Shown: positions 56,661 through 64,000 of the stretch, piece after piece
How the letters are laid out: each line of letters opens with the position of its first letter
How positions within the stretch are numbered: position 1 is the stretch's first letter
Assembly: GCF_900103615.1 (NCBI RefSeq)
Contig: NZ_FNGW01000007.1
Span: 62,001-126,000, forward strand
Source: Romboutsia lituseburensis DSM 797
Lineage (GTDB): Bacteria; Bacillota; Clostridia; Peptostreptococcales; Peptostreptococcaceae
Direction of reading: 5' to 3'
Length of the DNA stretch: 64,000 nucleotides
Notes under the pieces: generated by a model
Database searches by the model: none
The model's input: the letters and a program-made list of their open reading frames with translations, nothing else
Told to the model about the DNA's origin: nothing
Translations under genes and position numbers: made by a program

Positions 56661-57065
56661 ATGGGGATAAAAATGATGCACCATATATGTATTCAGACTA
56701 AAAAATATCAAGAATCATTGGATTTTTATACTAGAATATTAGGATTTGAAATAGTTAGCGAGACACCAGACTTTCATACTAGAGAGTATAATACTTGGTT
56801 AAAGCTAGGAAACTTTATGATAGAGTTACAAACACCAAAAGCTGGGGATAACTTTAATGAGTGGAGCTCTTTAAATGCAGGACCTGTGCATATGGGATTT
56901 TTAGTAGACAATGTTGAAGAGGAATATCAACGAATAATAGATCTAGGATATAATAAATTTAAAGTTAAAAATGGTGAAATAGTATACAAAGTAGAAGGTG
57001 AAAGTTTATTTAAGATAAAAGCACCAGAAGGAACAGAAATAGAAATTAGAGATACAGATATATAG
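56661..57065 (+). CDS. VOC (glyoxalase/bleomycin resistance) family protein
   Basis: 134 residues, one vicinal-oxygen-chelate domain made of two beta-alpha-beta-beta-beta units. MHHICIQTKKYQESLDFYTRI in two overlapping parts and HMGFLVDNVEEEYQRI are typical. Metal-ligand candidates are His8 (HHICI), Glu (MIELQ), His (VHMGF) and Glu (IEIRD), as in lactoylglutathione lyase-like proteins. Substrate is unknown. AGGAGGT site, ATG 56661. Single gene. Confidence 0.86.
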   Translation: MGIKMMHHICIQTKKYQESLDFYTRILGFEIVSETPDFHTREYNTWLKLGNFMIELQTPKAGDNFNEWSSLNAGPVHMGFLVDNVEEEYQRIIDLGYNKFKVKNGEIVYKVEGESLFKIKAPEGTEIEIRDTDI

Positions 57066-57156
57066 ATAAATGCCCATAACCAAGTGAAATAAGTGACAAA
57101 AGTATAGGTTAATTAATACTATAAAAGTATAGATTACTATGCTTGGGGGGATATAA

Positions 57157-57759
57157 ATGAGAAATTTCAAAGAAAACTATTCTTTGGTTAGAATTTTGCA
57201 TGCTATACCAGAGGGGGAAGAAGTGGATGTATATATAAATGGATTTCCTTTTTATAATGATATAAGATTTGCACAGTTTACTCCATATATATATGTACCA
57301 GAAGGAAGTCACATATTTAGTGTTTATCTTAAAGATACGAAGGATGAACCGATAGTTGAAAAAACAGTCGATGTTAAGTGCAATGAACTGATAACAATGC
57401 CAATTATAATTAATAATGGAAAAGTAGATTTACTACCAATCAAAGAAGAAATGGGAGTACCTACTGGAAATACATCTAAATTTAAATTTGTTCATTTAGT
57501 TCCAGATGCACCTGATGTAAATATATTAATGGATAATCAACAAATATTTTCGAATGTAAAATATATGGATTATACTGAATATGAAGAATTAGATCCAAAA
57601 GAGTATAAGATGGATATAGAGGTAGCTAAAAACAATACAATAGCTTTAACTAATAAAATAAATCTTAATCCAAATAAAATTTATACATTTTATGCAATAG
57701 GAAAAATACCTAATGTAGATATCATACAAACATTAGATGGAGCAACATTTTTAATATAA
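57157..57759 (+). CDS. DUF4397 protein with two tandem domains
   Basis: 200 residues. Two similar beta-rich units: SLVRILHAIPEGEEVDVYI... and KFVHLVPDAPDVNILMD..., each with the V(H/R)xxPxxxxVDVxxN-like start typical of DUF4397, a domain often found on cell-surface or spore-coat-associated proteins. No signal peptide is seen here. GGGGGGAT ribosome site, ATG 57157. Between the VOC gene and the lysine genes; role unknown. Confidence 0.82.
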   Translation: MRNFKENYSLVRILHAIPEGEEVDVYINGFPFYNDIRFAQFTPYIYVPEGSHIFSVYLKDTKDEPIVEKTVDVKCNELITMPIIINNGKVDLLPIKEEMGVPTGNTSKFKFVHLVPDAPDVNILMDNQQIFSNVKYMDYTEYEELDPKEYKMDIEVAKNNTIALTNKINLNPNKIYTFYAIGKIPNVDIIQTLDGATFLI

Positions 57760-57771
57760 TTTAAATTAAGC

Positions 57772-57821
57772 AAAAAAAGCTCTAGAGTAAAGTATGAATA
57801 CTTTACTCTAGAGCTTTTTTT
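57772..57821. terminator. Bidirectional terminator, DUF4397 versus dapH
   Basis: A stem of about 20 bp (57772-57794 with 57799-57821) with A7 and T7 edges and a GAA-type loop, ending both the plus-strand DUF4397 transcript and the minus-strand dap operon. Confidence 0.94.
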
Positions 57822-58536
57822 AATCTAAATCTCTTAAGCCATCCATTAGCTTAGTTTTATCGCAAGTTTTTTCATCTTTTAGCTTTATAACTTTAGCAGG
57901 AGATCCAGCAACTACACAGCCTGGCTCTACGTCACGAGTAACAATCGCACCTGCAGCGACAACCGCACCTTTACCGATACGCACACCTTCTAAAATTACT
58001 GCATTAGCGCCTATCATAACATCATCTTCTATTGTTACTGGATTTGCAGATGGTGGTTCTAATACACCTGCAACAACAGCACCTGCACCGAGATGCACAT
58101 TATTTCCGATTATACCTCTAGCTCCAATGACTGCATTCATATCTATCATTGAATTTTCCCCAATGACCGCACCTATGTTTACAACCGCACCCATCATCAC
58201 AACCGCATTTTTTCCGATACTAACCATATCTCTTATTATAGCGCCTGGTTCAATACGAGCATGTTCACCTAAATAATCATAAAGAGGAATTGCCGAGTTT
58301 CTTCTATCGTATTCAATATGAATTTCATCAATATGATGTTTTTTGTCTTCTAGGAATTTCATTATTGTTTCATAATCGCCTATTAAAATGTAAGATCCAT
58401 TAGAACCGAAAACTTTAAAATCTTTATCATTTTTAAAGTTTAAGAAGTGTCCGTTTATATAAACTTTTACCGGTGTAACCTTCTTAGATTCTTTTATATA
58501 CTTAGCAATTTCATAAGCATCATTCAAATTTATCAT
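57820..58536 (-). CDS. dapH: Tetrahydrodipicolinate N-acetyltransferase
   Basis: 238 residues from ATG 58536, 6-7 bases after AAGGAGG. The N-terminal DapH domain ([20 protein letters not shown]) precedes a left-handed beta-helix of hexapeptide repeats ([16 protein letters not shown]... [16 protein letters not shown]). It acetylates tetrahydrodipicolinate in the acetylase branch of lysine/diaminopimelate synthesis, feeding peptidoglycan and lysine. Last gene of the minus-strand group dapA-dapB-dapH, 28 bp after dapB. Confidence 0.95.
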   Translation of the reverse strand: MINLNDAYEIAKYIKESKKVTPVKVYINGHFLNFKNDKDFKVFGSNGSYILIGDYETIMKFLEDKKHHIDEIHIEYDRRNSAIPLYDYLGEHARIEPGAIIRDMVSIGKNAVVMMGAVVNIGAVIGENSMIDMNAVIGARGIIGNNVHLGAGAVVAGVLEPPSANPVTIEDDVMIGANAVILEGVRIGKGAVVAAGAIVTRDVEPGCVVAGSPAKVIKLKDEKTCDKTKLMDGLRDLD

Positions 58537-58564
58537 TTGATATCCTCCTTCTGTAGACTTAAAA

Positions 58565-59311
58565 TTAACCCAACATATTATCCATGTTGTAGTAACCCGC
58601 ACCTTGGTTAACTAAGTATTTAGCAGCTGAAATAGAACCCTTAGCAAATATATCTTTAGACTGAGCTATATGTTTTAGTTCTACAACTTCATCATGACCA
58701 GCATAAATTACATCGTGTTCACCTACAATAGTTCCGCCTCTTATTGCATGTATACCTACTTCATTTTTAGTTCTTTTAGCTTCACGTCCATATCTACCAT
58801 AATTATATTCAACTTGTGGTAATACTTCTTTAACTGCATTTGCAATCATAACTGCAGTACCGCTTGGAGCGTCAACTTTTTTGTTATGATGTTTTTCTAT
58901 AACTTCAATGTCAAAGTCAGCGAGCATCTTAGTAGCTTCCTTTACTAGTCTTAATAAAACATTAACTCCTAAAGACATGTTAGAAGAATGGAATATAGGA
59001 ATAATCTTAGAAGCTTCTTTTATTTTATCTAACTCATCTTCATTATATCCAGTAGTTGCAATTACTAATGGAGTTTTAGTTTTAGTAGCAAATGATAATA
59101 CATCATCTAAAGTAGAATGATGAGAAAAATCTATTATAACATCAGCCTTTTCAACTACATCATTCATTTTAGGATAGACTTTAAATAGAGCACTATCATT
59201 AGGATGTTGGGAAACCCCACAAATTAATTCTAATTCATCATCATCTTGAACGCACTTAGTTAATACTTTCCCCATTTTACCAAGGCATCCATTTATAATA
59301 ACCTTTAACAT
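58565..59311 (-). CDS. dapB: Dihydrodipicolinate reductase
   Basis: 248 residues. Nucleotide loop GCLGKMG near the N terminus and the substrate signature [15 protein letters not shown], with His-His and Lys needed for catalysis. It reduces dihydrodipicolinate to tetrahydrodipicolinate with NAD(P)H. Its ATG (59311) overlaps the dapA stop by 7 bases, so the two are translationally coupled. Standard length and motifs. Confidence 0.96.
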   Translation of the reverse strand: MLKVIINGCLGKMGKVLTKCVQDDDELELICGVSQHPNDSALFKVYPKMNDVVEKADVIIDFSHHSTLDDVLSFATKTKTPLVIATTGYNEDELDKIKEASKIIPIFHSSNMSLGVNVLLRLVKEATKMLADFDIEVIEKHHNKKVDAPSGTAVMIANAVKEVLPQVEYNYGRYGREAKRTKNEVGIHAIRGGTIVGEHDVIYAGHDEVVELKHIAQSKDIFAKGSISAAKYLVNQGAGYYNMDNMLG

Positions 59312-60198
59312 AATCCCTCCGCTAAATTTAAACCTCTATTAACTAATTCTTGTTTTAATACTTCTAAATTTTTAGGATCCATTTCAGCAAGTGGAAGTCT
59401 AAGGTTTCCAACTTCAAATCCTAATAAATTCATAGCAGTTTTTACTGGAATTGGATTTACCTCAATAAATAAAGCGTCTATTAATGGCTTCATACCAAGT
59501 TGTAATTCTCTAGAACCTTCTATATCTCCATCAAAGAATTTTTGAACTAAATCATGAGTTTCTTTAGGGCATATATTAGCAAGAACTGATATAACACCAT
59601 GACCACCTACAGATAATAATGGTAATATAGAATCATCATTTCCTGAATAGATAGCAAAATCTTTAGGTACTAATCTAGCTATTTCAGCAACTTGAGCTAT
59701 ATCTCCACTAGCTTCTTTAACAGCAACTATGTTATCTATTTTAGCTAATTCAGCTACCATACTTGGCTTGATATTCATAGAAGTTCTTCCTGGAACGTTA
59801 TAAAGAATTATTGGTAAATTAACACTTTTAGCTATTGTTTCAAAGTGTTTTTTAAGACCATTTTGATTAGCCTTATTGTAATAAGGTGTTATAACTAATA
59901 AACCATCTGCACCTAATTTTTCAGCTTTTTGACTTAAATGAACAGAGTGCATAGTATTGTTTGAACCAGTACCAGCTATAACAGGTATTCTTTTATTAAC
60001 TTTATCTACAACATATTTTATAACAGTCAATTGCTCATCATCACTCATTGTTGTAGATTCTCCTGTAGTACCACAAACAAGTAAAGCATCAGTTTTATTT
60101 TCTATATGAAATTCTACTAATTTCCCTAATGTTTCAAAATCAACTCCAGTTTCAGTAAATGGTGTAACTAAAGCAACTGCAGAACCTTTAAATATCAT
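59305..60198 (-). CDS. dapA: 4-hydroxy-tetrahydrodipicolinate synthase
   Basis: 297 residues, class I aldolase fold. [20 protein letters not shown] (catalytic Tyr) and VAVKEASGD (Schiff-base Lys) mark the active site. It condenses pyruvate with aspartate semialdehyde, the first committed step to lysine/DAP. Ribosome site AAAGGGG before the ATG. An inverted repeat lies upstream (60294-60314), between it and asd. Confidence 0.96.
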   Translation of the reverse strand: MIFKGSAVALVTPFTETGVDFETLGKLVEFHIENKTDALLVCGTTGESTTMSDDEQLTVIKYVVDKVNKRIPVIAGTGSNNTMHSVHLSQKAEKLGADGLLVITPYYNKANQNGLKKHFETIAKSVNLPIILYNVPGRTSMNIKPSMVAELAKIDNIVAVKEASGDIAQVAEIARLVPKDFAIYSGNDDSILPLLSVGGHGVISVLANICPKETHDLVQKFFDGDIEGSRELQLGMKPLIDALFIEVNPIPVKTAMNLLGFEVGNLRLPLAEMDPKNLEVLKQELVNRGLNLAEGLC

Positions 60199-60293
60199 AT
60201 TAAAATCCCCTTTTTATATATATATTTGCCTATAAAGGCATTTAAAGTTTTATATTGCAATAAATAATAATATTTAAAACCATATAATGGTAA

Positions 60294-60314
60294 GTGATAT
60301 ACTTATGATATCAC
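60294..60314. promoter_or_regulatory. Inverted repeat between dapA and asd
   Basis: GTGATAT (60294-60300) and ATATCAC (60308-60314) are perfectly complementary 7-mers over a 7-nt spacer, about 95 bp upstream of the dapA start. Possible operator of the dapA promoter. Confidence 0.45.
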
Positions 60315-60349
60315 GAAGCAGAATACTATTAAATAGCCAATGAAAACAT

Positions 60350-61348
60350 TTACACTAAATTATAAGTTAATAATAATTCAGCTATTTGAACAGCGTTAGT
60401 AGCAGCACCTTTTCTTATGTTATCAGCTACAACCCACATATTAATTCCATTTTCTATACTAAAGTCTCTTCTGATTCTTCCAACAAATGTTTCATCTTTT
60501 CCATCACAATCTATAGCAGTAGGATATTCATTGTTGTTAGGATTATCAACTACAACTACACCTTTAGTATTTTTTAATTCATTTACTAATTCTTTTAGTT
60601 CGAAAGGTTTTTCAAATTCAACATTTATAGATTCACTATGACAATTTCTAACAGGTACCCTTACTGTAGTAGCAGTAACTTTTATATTATAATCATTAAA
60701 TATTTTCATAGTTTCGTTAATCATTTTTAATTCTTCTTTTGTATACCCATTTTCAGTAAAATCATCTATATGAGGTAAGCAGTTATAAGCTATTGGATGA
60801 GGGTAGAAGTTATTTTGTTTACCTTGTACACCCTCCTCTAAATCTTTCACACCCTTAACTCCAGATCCGGAAACAGCTTGATAAGTTGAGTAAATTACTC
60901 TTTTTAATTTATATTTATCATGAAGAGGTTTTAATGGAACCATAGCCTGTATAGTTGAGCAGTTAGGATTAGCTATTATACCCTTATGATTTTTTACAGC
61001 TTCAGGATTAACCTCAGGAACTACTAGTGGAACATCAGGATCCATTCTGAAATGACTAGAATTGTCAACAACTACAACACCTTTAGATGCAGCTATAGGA
61101 GCATATTTAGCACTTACATCCCCACCTGCACAGAATAAAGCTATTTGTATATCTCTGTTAAAAACATTTTCACTTAAAGCTTCAACGTAGTAATTTTTAC
61201 CATTAAACGTAATAACAGTACCTGCGTCTTCAGGTGAAGCAAATGGGAAAAAGTTAGCTATAGGGAATTGTCTTTCTTCTAGTATTTTTAAAAATGTTCT
61301 TCCTACCATGCCAGTAGCACCAATTAAAGCTACGTTTATTTTTTTCAT
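60350..61348 (-). CDS. asd: Aspartate-semialdehyde dehydrogenase
   Basis: 332 residues from ATG 61348 (GGGGGG upstream; an ATG at 61384 lies before it). Nucleotide loop GATGMVGRTF, active-site Cys in NPNCSTIQ, and RVPVRNCHSES substrate segment are canonical. It makes aspartate semialdehyde for lysine/DAP, threonine and methionine. First gene of the minus-strand dap group, separated from dapA by 150 bp with the inverted repeat. Confidence 0.96.
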   Translation of the reverse strand: MKKINVALIGATGMVGRTFLKILEERQFPIANFFPFASPEDAGTVITFNGKNYYVEALSENVFNRDIQIALFCAGGDVSAKYAPIAASKGVVVVDNSSHFRMDPDVPLVVPEVNPEAVKNHKGIIANPNCSTIQAMVPLKPLHDKYKLKRVIYSTYQAVSGSGVKGVKDLEEGVQGKQNNFYPHPIAYNCLPHIDDFTENGYTKEELKMINETMKIFNDYNIKVTATTVRVPVRNCHSESINVEFEKPFELKELVNELKNTKGVVVVDNPNNNEYPTAIDCDGKDETFVGRIRRDFSIENGINMWVVADNIRKGAATNAVQIAELLLTYNLV

Positions 61349-61826
61349 AAAAATCCCCCCAAAAATGTAATATTTATAAGCCAAATGCTAAATAAAGCAA
61401 GTCTTATATTTAAAATATAAAAATAAAATTACATATTGATAAAGGTAATGATTTCATATTAAAAAGATTAGACTGTAATAAATATGAAGTGAAATACACG
61501 ATATCAATAATATATATTCATGTATATTAGAAACATGCAGAAAATGTGAAAATGATATATGTGACATTATTAACAATATAAAAGTTAATTTAGCAGAAAT
61601 GATATGTTTTATTAGTATTTCTTATATTGTTTTATTCTTGTTTATTTTTTATTCTTGATTTATTAATAATAAACCTTTAGATTTTATAATCTTATATAAT
61701 AATTCGTTTTTCAATAATCGACAGATAATAATACTGAGAAAATATATAATATAAAAAAGACGCAATTTATAGAATCTTACGCATAGAATTTTATATCAAA
61801 TATAAAATTTAAGGGAGTGTGGGCTA
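61349..61826. other. Divergent 478-bp control region between asd and the M20 gene
   Basis: No gene is supported. A possible asd promoter (minus strand) has AAGCAA complement (-35 TTGCTT, 61400-61395), 16 bp, TATAAA (61378-61373). Several TATAAT-like words sit at 61685-61700 for the plus strand. I see no lysine riboswitch: no GC-richer conserved core is present. Confidence 0.5.
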
Positions 61827-62945
61827 ATGGGAATAGAAAGTGAGCTAAAGTCAACGGTATATAACCATAGAAAAACTTTAAATTGTATAGCAGAGAAGGG
61901 AAGAGAAGAATTTAAGACATCAGAATATATAAGAAATTATTTAGATAGTTTAGGTATAGCGTATAAAAAATGTTTAGGAACGGGAACAGTTGGAATATTA
62001 AAAGGGAAAAAAGGTAAAAGGACTATAGCATTTAGAGCAGACATAGACGGTCTTCCAACTGATCAGGGAGTTAAGCACTTGTGTGGACATGATGGACATA
62101 CTAGTGTTTTATTAGGACTTATAGAGTTTTTACATAGACATAAGGAAAATTTAAATGATAATATAGTGTTTATATTTCAACCAGCAGAAGAAGGGCCAGG
62201 GGGAGCAGAAGAACTATTAAAATTAGGTATATTTGAGGAGTATAAAGTAGATGAAGTTTATGGACTACATATGTATCCAGAGGTTGAAAGTGGGTATATA
62301 GGATTAAAATCAGGTTATTTTATGGCTCAAATAGGTGATTTTGATATAGATATAGTAGCTAAAAGTGGACATGGTGCAATGCCTCAAAATGGAATAGACG
62401 GAATTATTATAGCTTCTAATTTAGTAAATAATTTACAAACAATTGTATCTAGAAATGTAAGTCCTATTGATACTGCTGTACTTAGTATTGGAAAAATAGA
62501 TGGAGGTGTTAGAAGGAATATAATAGCTGAAAATGTAAATCTTCAAGGCACTATAAGAACATTTAATCCACACACTTATGAGTATATGAAAAAAAGAGTA
62601 AGAGAAATATGTACGGGAATAGAAATTTCTTATAATTGTAAGATAAACGTTGAGATAAGAGATGATTATCCGGCAGTTAATAATGATAAAGATTTAACTA
62701 ATGAATTCATCGAAGCAATTGGAAAACAAAAAATTATTGAATTAAATCCATTAATGATATCTGAAGATTTTTCATATTATCAAAAGAAAGTACCGGGGCT
62801 GTTTTTTATGCTAGGATGCAGAGATGAAAAACAAGGATATATTAACAGTCTTCATAATATAAACTTCAACTTTGATGAAAAAGTCCTTATAAATGGGATA
62901 GAGACATATATTAATCTATTAAAATATAAAGGATCAATATGTTAA
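61827..62945 (+). CDS. M20D amidohydrolase, candidate N-acetyldiaminopimelate deacetylase
   Basis: 372 residues. Metal ligands lie in LCGHDGHT (Cys and His), FQPAEEGPGG (Glu pair), GLHMYPEV and the C-terminal SEDFSYY; the dimerisation domain in the middle contains KSGHGAMPQNG. The family deacylates N-acyl amino acids, including N-acetyl-diaminopimelate. The neighbouring dapH makes the acetylated intermediates, so a role in removing that acetyl group is plausible but not proven; hippurate- or IAA-amino-acid hydrolases are alternatives. Divergent from asd. GGGAGTG ribosome site. Confidence 0.82.
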   Translation: MGIESELKSTVYNHRKTLNCIAEKGREEFKTSEYIRNYLDSLGIAYKKCLGTGTVGILKGKKGKRTIAFRADIDGLPTDQGVKHLCGHDGHTSVLLGLIEFLHRHKENLNDNIVFIFQPAEEGPGGAEELLKLGIFEEYKVDEVYGLHMYPEVESGYIGLKSGYFMAQIGDFDIDIVAKSGHGAMPQNGIDGIIIASNLVNNLQTIVSRNVSPIDTAVLSIGKIDGGVRRNIIAENVNLQGTIRTFNPHTYEYMKKRVREICTGIEISYNCKINVEIRDDYPAVNNDKDLTNEFIEAIGKQKIIELNPLMISEDFSYYQKKVPGLFFMLGCRDEKQGYINSLHNINFNFDEKVLINGIETYINLLKYKGSIC

Positions 62946-62965
62946 AAGCTTATACTTAAAAAAAG

Positions 62966-63010
62966 AGCATCTTGGTAATGATAAACTCAAATTCATTGTA
63001 AGATGCTTTC
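62966..63010 (+). terminator. Hairpin after the M20 gene
   Basis: AGCATCTT (62966-62973) pairs with AAGATGCT (63000-63007) and AATGA/TCATT inside; the T tail is weak (TTCTTCG). Possibly a terminator. Confidence 0.5.
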
Positions 63011-63076
63011 TTCGTAAATATTTGTATAAATTTCATACATATGACAAAAATACAAATATGTAAAGGGGTGTTTTTT

Positions 63077-63331
63077 ATGAATAATGATCTTTTAAATAAA
63101 CCGGGTAAAAAAAGTAAAGCAAAAAGTACTAAAAAGAAAATATTGACAGATAATGATATAATGAAATATGAGATAGCATCAGAACTTGGGCTGTTAGACA
63201 AGGTAACAGAACAAGGATGGGCTGGACTTACAGCTAAAGAAGCTGGAAGAATTGGTGGGATACTTACATCACGAAAAAAACAACAGAAAAAGATGATGGA
63301 GGAAGCAAAAAAGGACGATGGAGCAGTATAG
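63077..63331 (+). CDS. SspF-like small acid-soluble spore protein
   Basis: 84 residues from ATG 63077 (after AAAGGGGTG). A basic Lys-rich N terminus, then the SASP core: EIASE (protease cleavage pattern), GLLDKVTEQGWAGL and TAKEAGRIGGIL, the DNA-contact signature of the SspF branch. The C terminus is charged. It likely binds spore DNA. Its stop overlaps the following methyltransferase gene by 14 bases, so both are made together. Confidence 0.9.
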   Translation: MNNDLLNKPGKKSKAKSTKKKILTDNDIMKYEIASELGLLDKVTEQGWAGLTAKEAGRIGGILTSRKKQQKKMMEEAKKDDGAV

Positions 63332-64000
63332 CGATTTTGCATTCATTTATGATGAACTTATGAATGATGTTGATTATAATGGATGGATTAAATATATAGA
63401 AGAAATAATTGAAAAAGAAAATGTTAAAGTACAAAATATATTAGAACTAGCTTGTGGAACAGGTAACTTAACAATACCTTTAACTAAGAAAAATTATGAT
63501 ATAGCAGGTATTGATATATCAGATCAAATGCTTAATGTAGCTAGAGAAAAAGCTGAAAAAGAAGGTGTTGAGCTAGTATTGCTTCAACAAGATATAGCTG
63601 AGTTAGATTTCGATGTTACAAATTTAGACTGTATATTATGTGCATGTGACGGGTTTAACTACATAACTTATGATGACGATTTAGAAAATGTATTTGCAAA
63701 GTCTCATGAATTATTAAAAGATGGTGGATTATTTATATTTGATATAAGTTCACATTATAAATTATCTACTATACTTGGAAACAACATGCATGGTGAAAAT
63801 AGAGACGATATATCTTATTTATGGCAAAATTATTTTGATGATGAACAAAACTTAATAGAAATGGAATTAGCATTTTTTGTTAAAGATGCAAATGGAAAAT
63901 TTGATAAGTTTGAAGAAGTTCATCAACAAAGAGCATATACTGAAGATGAAATAATAGAAAGCTTACAAATATCAGGATTTACAGATATAAAAGTCTATGG
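63318..64000 (+). CDS. SAM-dependent methyltransferase, 3' end missing
   Basis: About 227 residues visible, open to the end of the window. Class I methyltransferase with motif I ELACGTGNLT, motif II AGIDISDQML, LVLLQQDIAEL, and the DYNGWIKYIEE start typical of the small DUF/Methyltransf_25 group of Firmicutes. The start ATG 63318 lies within the end of the preceding SASP gene. Substrate unknown. Confidence 0.88.
   Translation, partial: MEQYSDFAFIYDELMNDVDYNGWIKYIEEIIEKENVKVQNILELACGTGNLTIPLTKKNYDIAGIDISDQMLNVAREKAEKEGVELVLLQQDIAELDFDVTNLDCILCACDGFNYITYDDDLENVFAKSHELLKDGGLFIFDISSHYKLSTILGNNMHGENRDDISYLWQNYFDDEQNLIEMELAFFVKDANGKFDKFEEVHQQRAYTEDEIIESLQISGFTDIKVY

Noticed and set aside
61349-61826. 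Possible lysine riboswitch upstream of asd
   Set aside because: The region is almost entirely A/T with no long multi-helix core, and no conserved lysine-box motifs were seen.

Overview
The window is AT-rich Gram-positive DNA. It has strong Shine-Dalgarno sites, many TTG/GTG starts, intrinsic terminators after most operons, a T-box leader and spore genes (two small acid-soluble spore proteins, PdaB, a Spo0E-like protein). Gene content and order (tig-clpP-clpX-lon-engB next to a small type IV pilus cluster, [FeFe] hydrogenase, sigma-54 regulated cysteine desulfidase) point to an anaerobic, spore-forming member of the Peptostreptococcaceae (Clostridioides/Paraclostridium/Romboutsia relatives). 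The species is inferred, not proven. No rRNA, tRNA, CRISPR array, insertion sequence or prophage was seen; this is core chromosome.

Layout. 1-8.7 kb: nucleotide clean-up and protein quality control (dITP phosphatase, phosphodiesterase, trigger factor, ClpP, ClpX, Lon, EngB), interrupted by two divergent half-size chromate-transporter genes. 9-13.8 kb: a tandem P-loop ATPase, then a compact DUF881-PilB-PilC-prepilin operon. 14-21.2 kb: SEC-C/zinc protein, two unknown small proteins, an FAD oxidoreductase, a Na+/phosphate cotransporter and glucose-6-phosphate isomerase. 21.5-29.8 kb: HtrA protease, feoAB iron uptake under a Fur-type promoter, a Spo0E-like protein, an MscS channel, an MgtC-like protein that seems to start at ATT/ATA, DegV and PepF. 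30-34.5 kb: pstS, pstCAB and phoU with phased PHO-box-like repeats. 35-43 kb: glutamate dehydrogenase, an aromatic-acid-exporter-like protein, a group-B-like [FeFe] hydrogenase, a polysaccharide deacetylase and T-box-controlled valS. 43-52 kb: mixed lipoprotein, PH-domain, acetyltransferase, folC, TSCPD, beta-propeller and spore genes, SSB and a methyltransferase-like protein. 52-56.5 kb: a 45-residue membrane microprotein, a sigma-54 activator, a sigma-54 promoter and an L-cysteine desulfidase gene, then hpt. 57.8-63 kb: the acetylase-type diaminopimelate/lysine genes dapH-dapB-dapA-asd on the minus strand, with an M20 deacetylase gene divergent. The right edge cuts a methyltransferase gene.

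The clearest regulation is: Fur boxes in the feoAB promoter (-35/-10 TTGACA-N17-TATAAT); 11-bp phased TTAACA-type repeats at pstC, pstS and the Na+/Pi cotransporter; the valS T-box; and the -24/-12 promoter of the cysteine desulfidase, next to its likely activator. I found no wholly new system. The best leads are the sigma-54/cysteine locus with a Cys-rich sensor and microprotein, the minimal pilus operon, the FeoB with a fused Cys-rich tail, the non-canonical start of the MgtC-like gene, and a dispersed GC-richer hairpin repeat.
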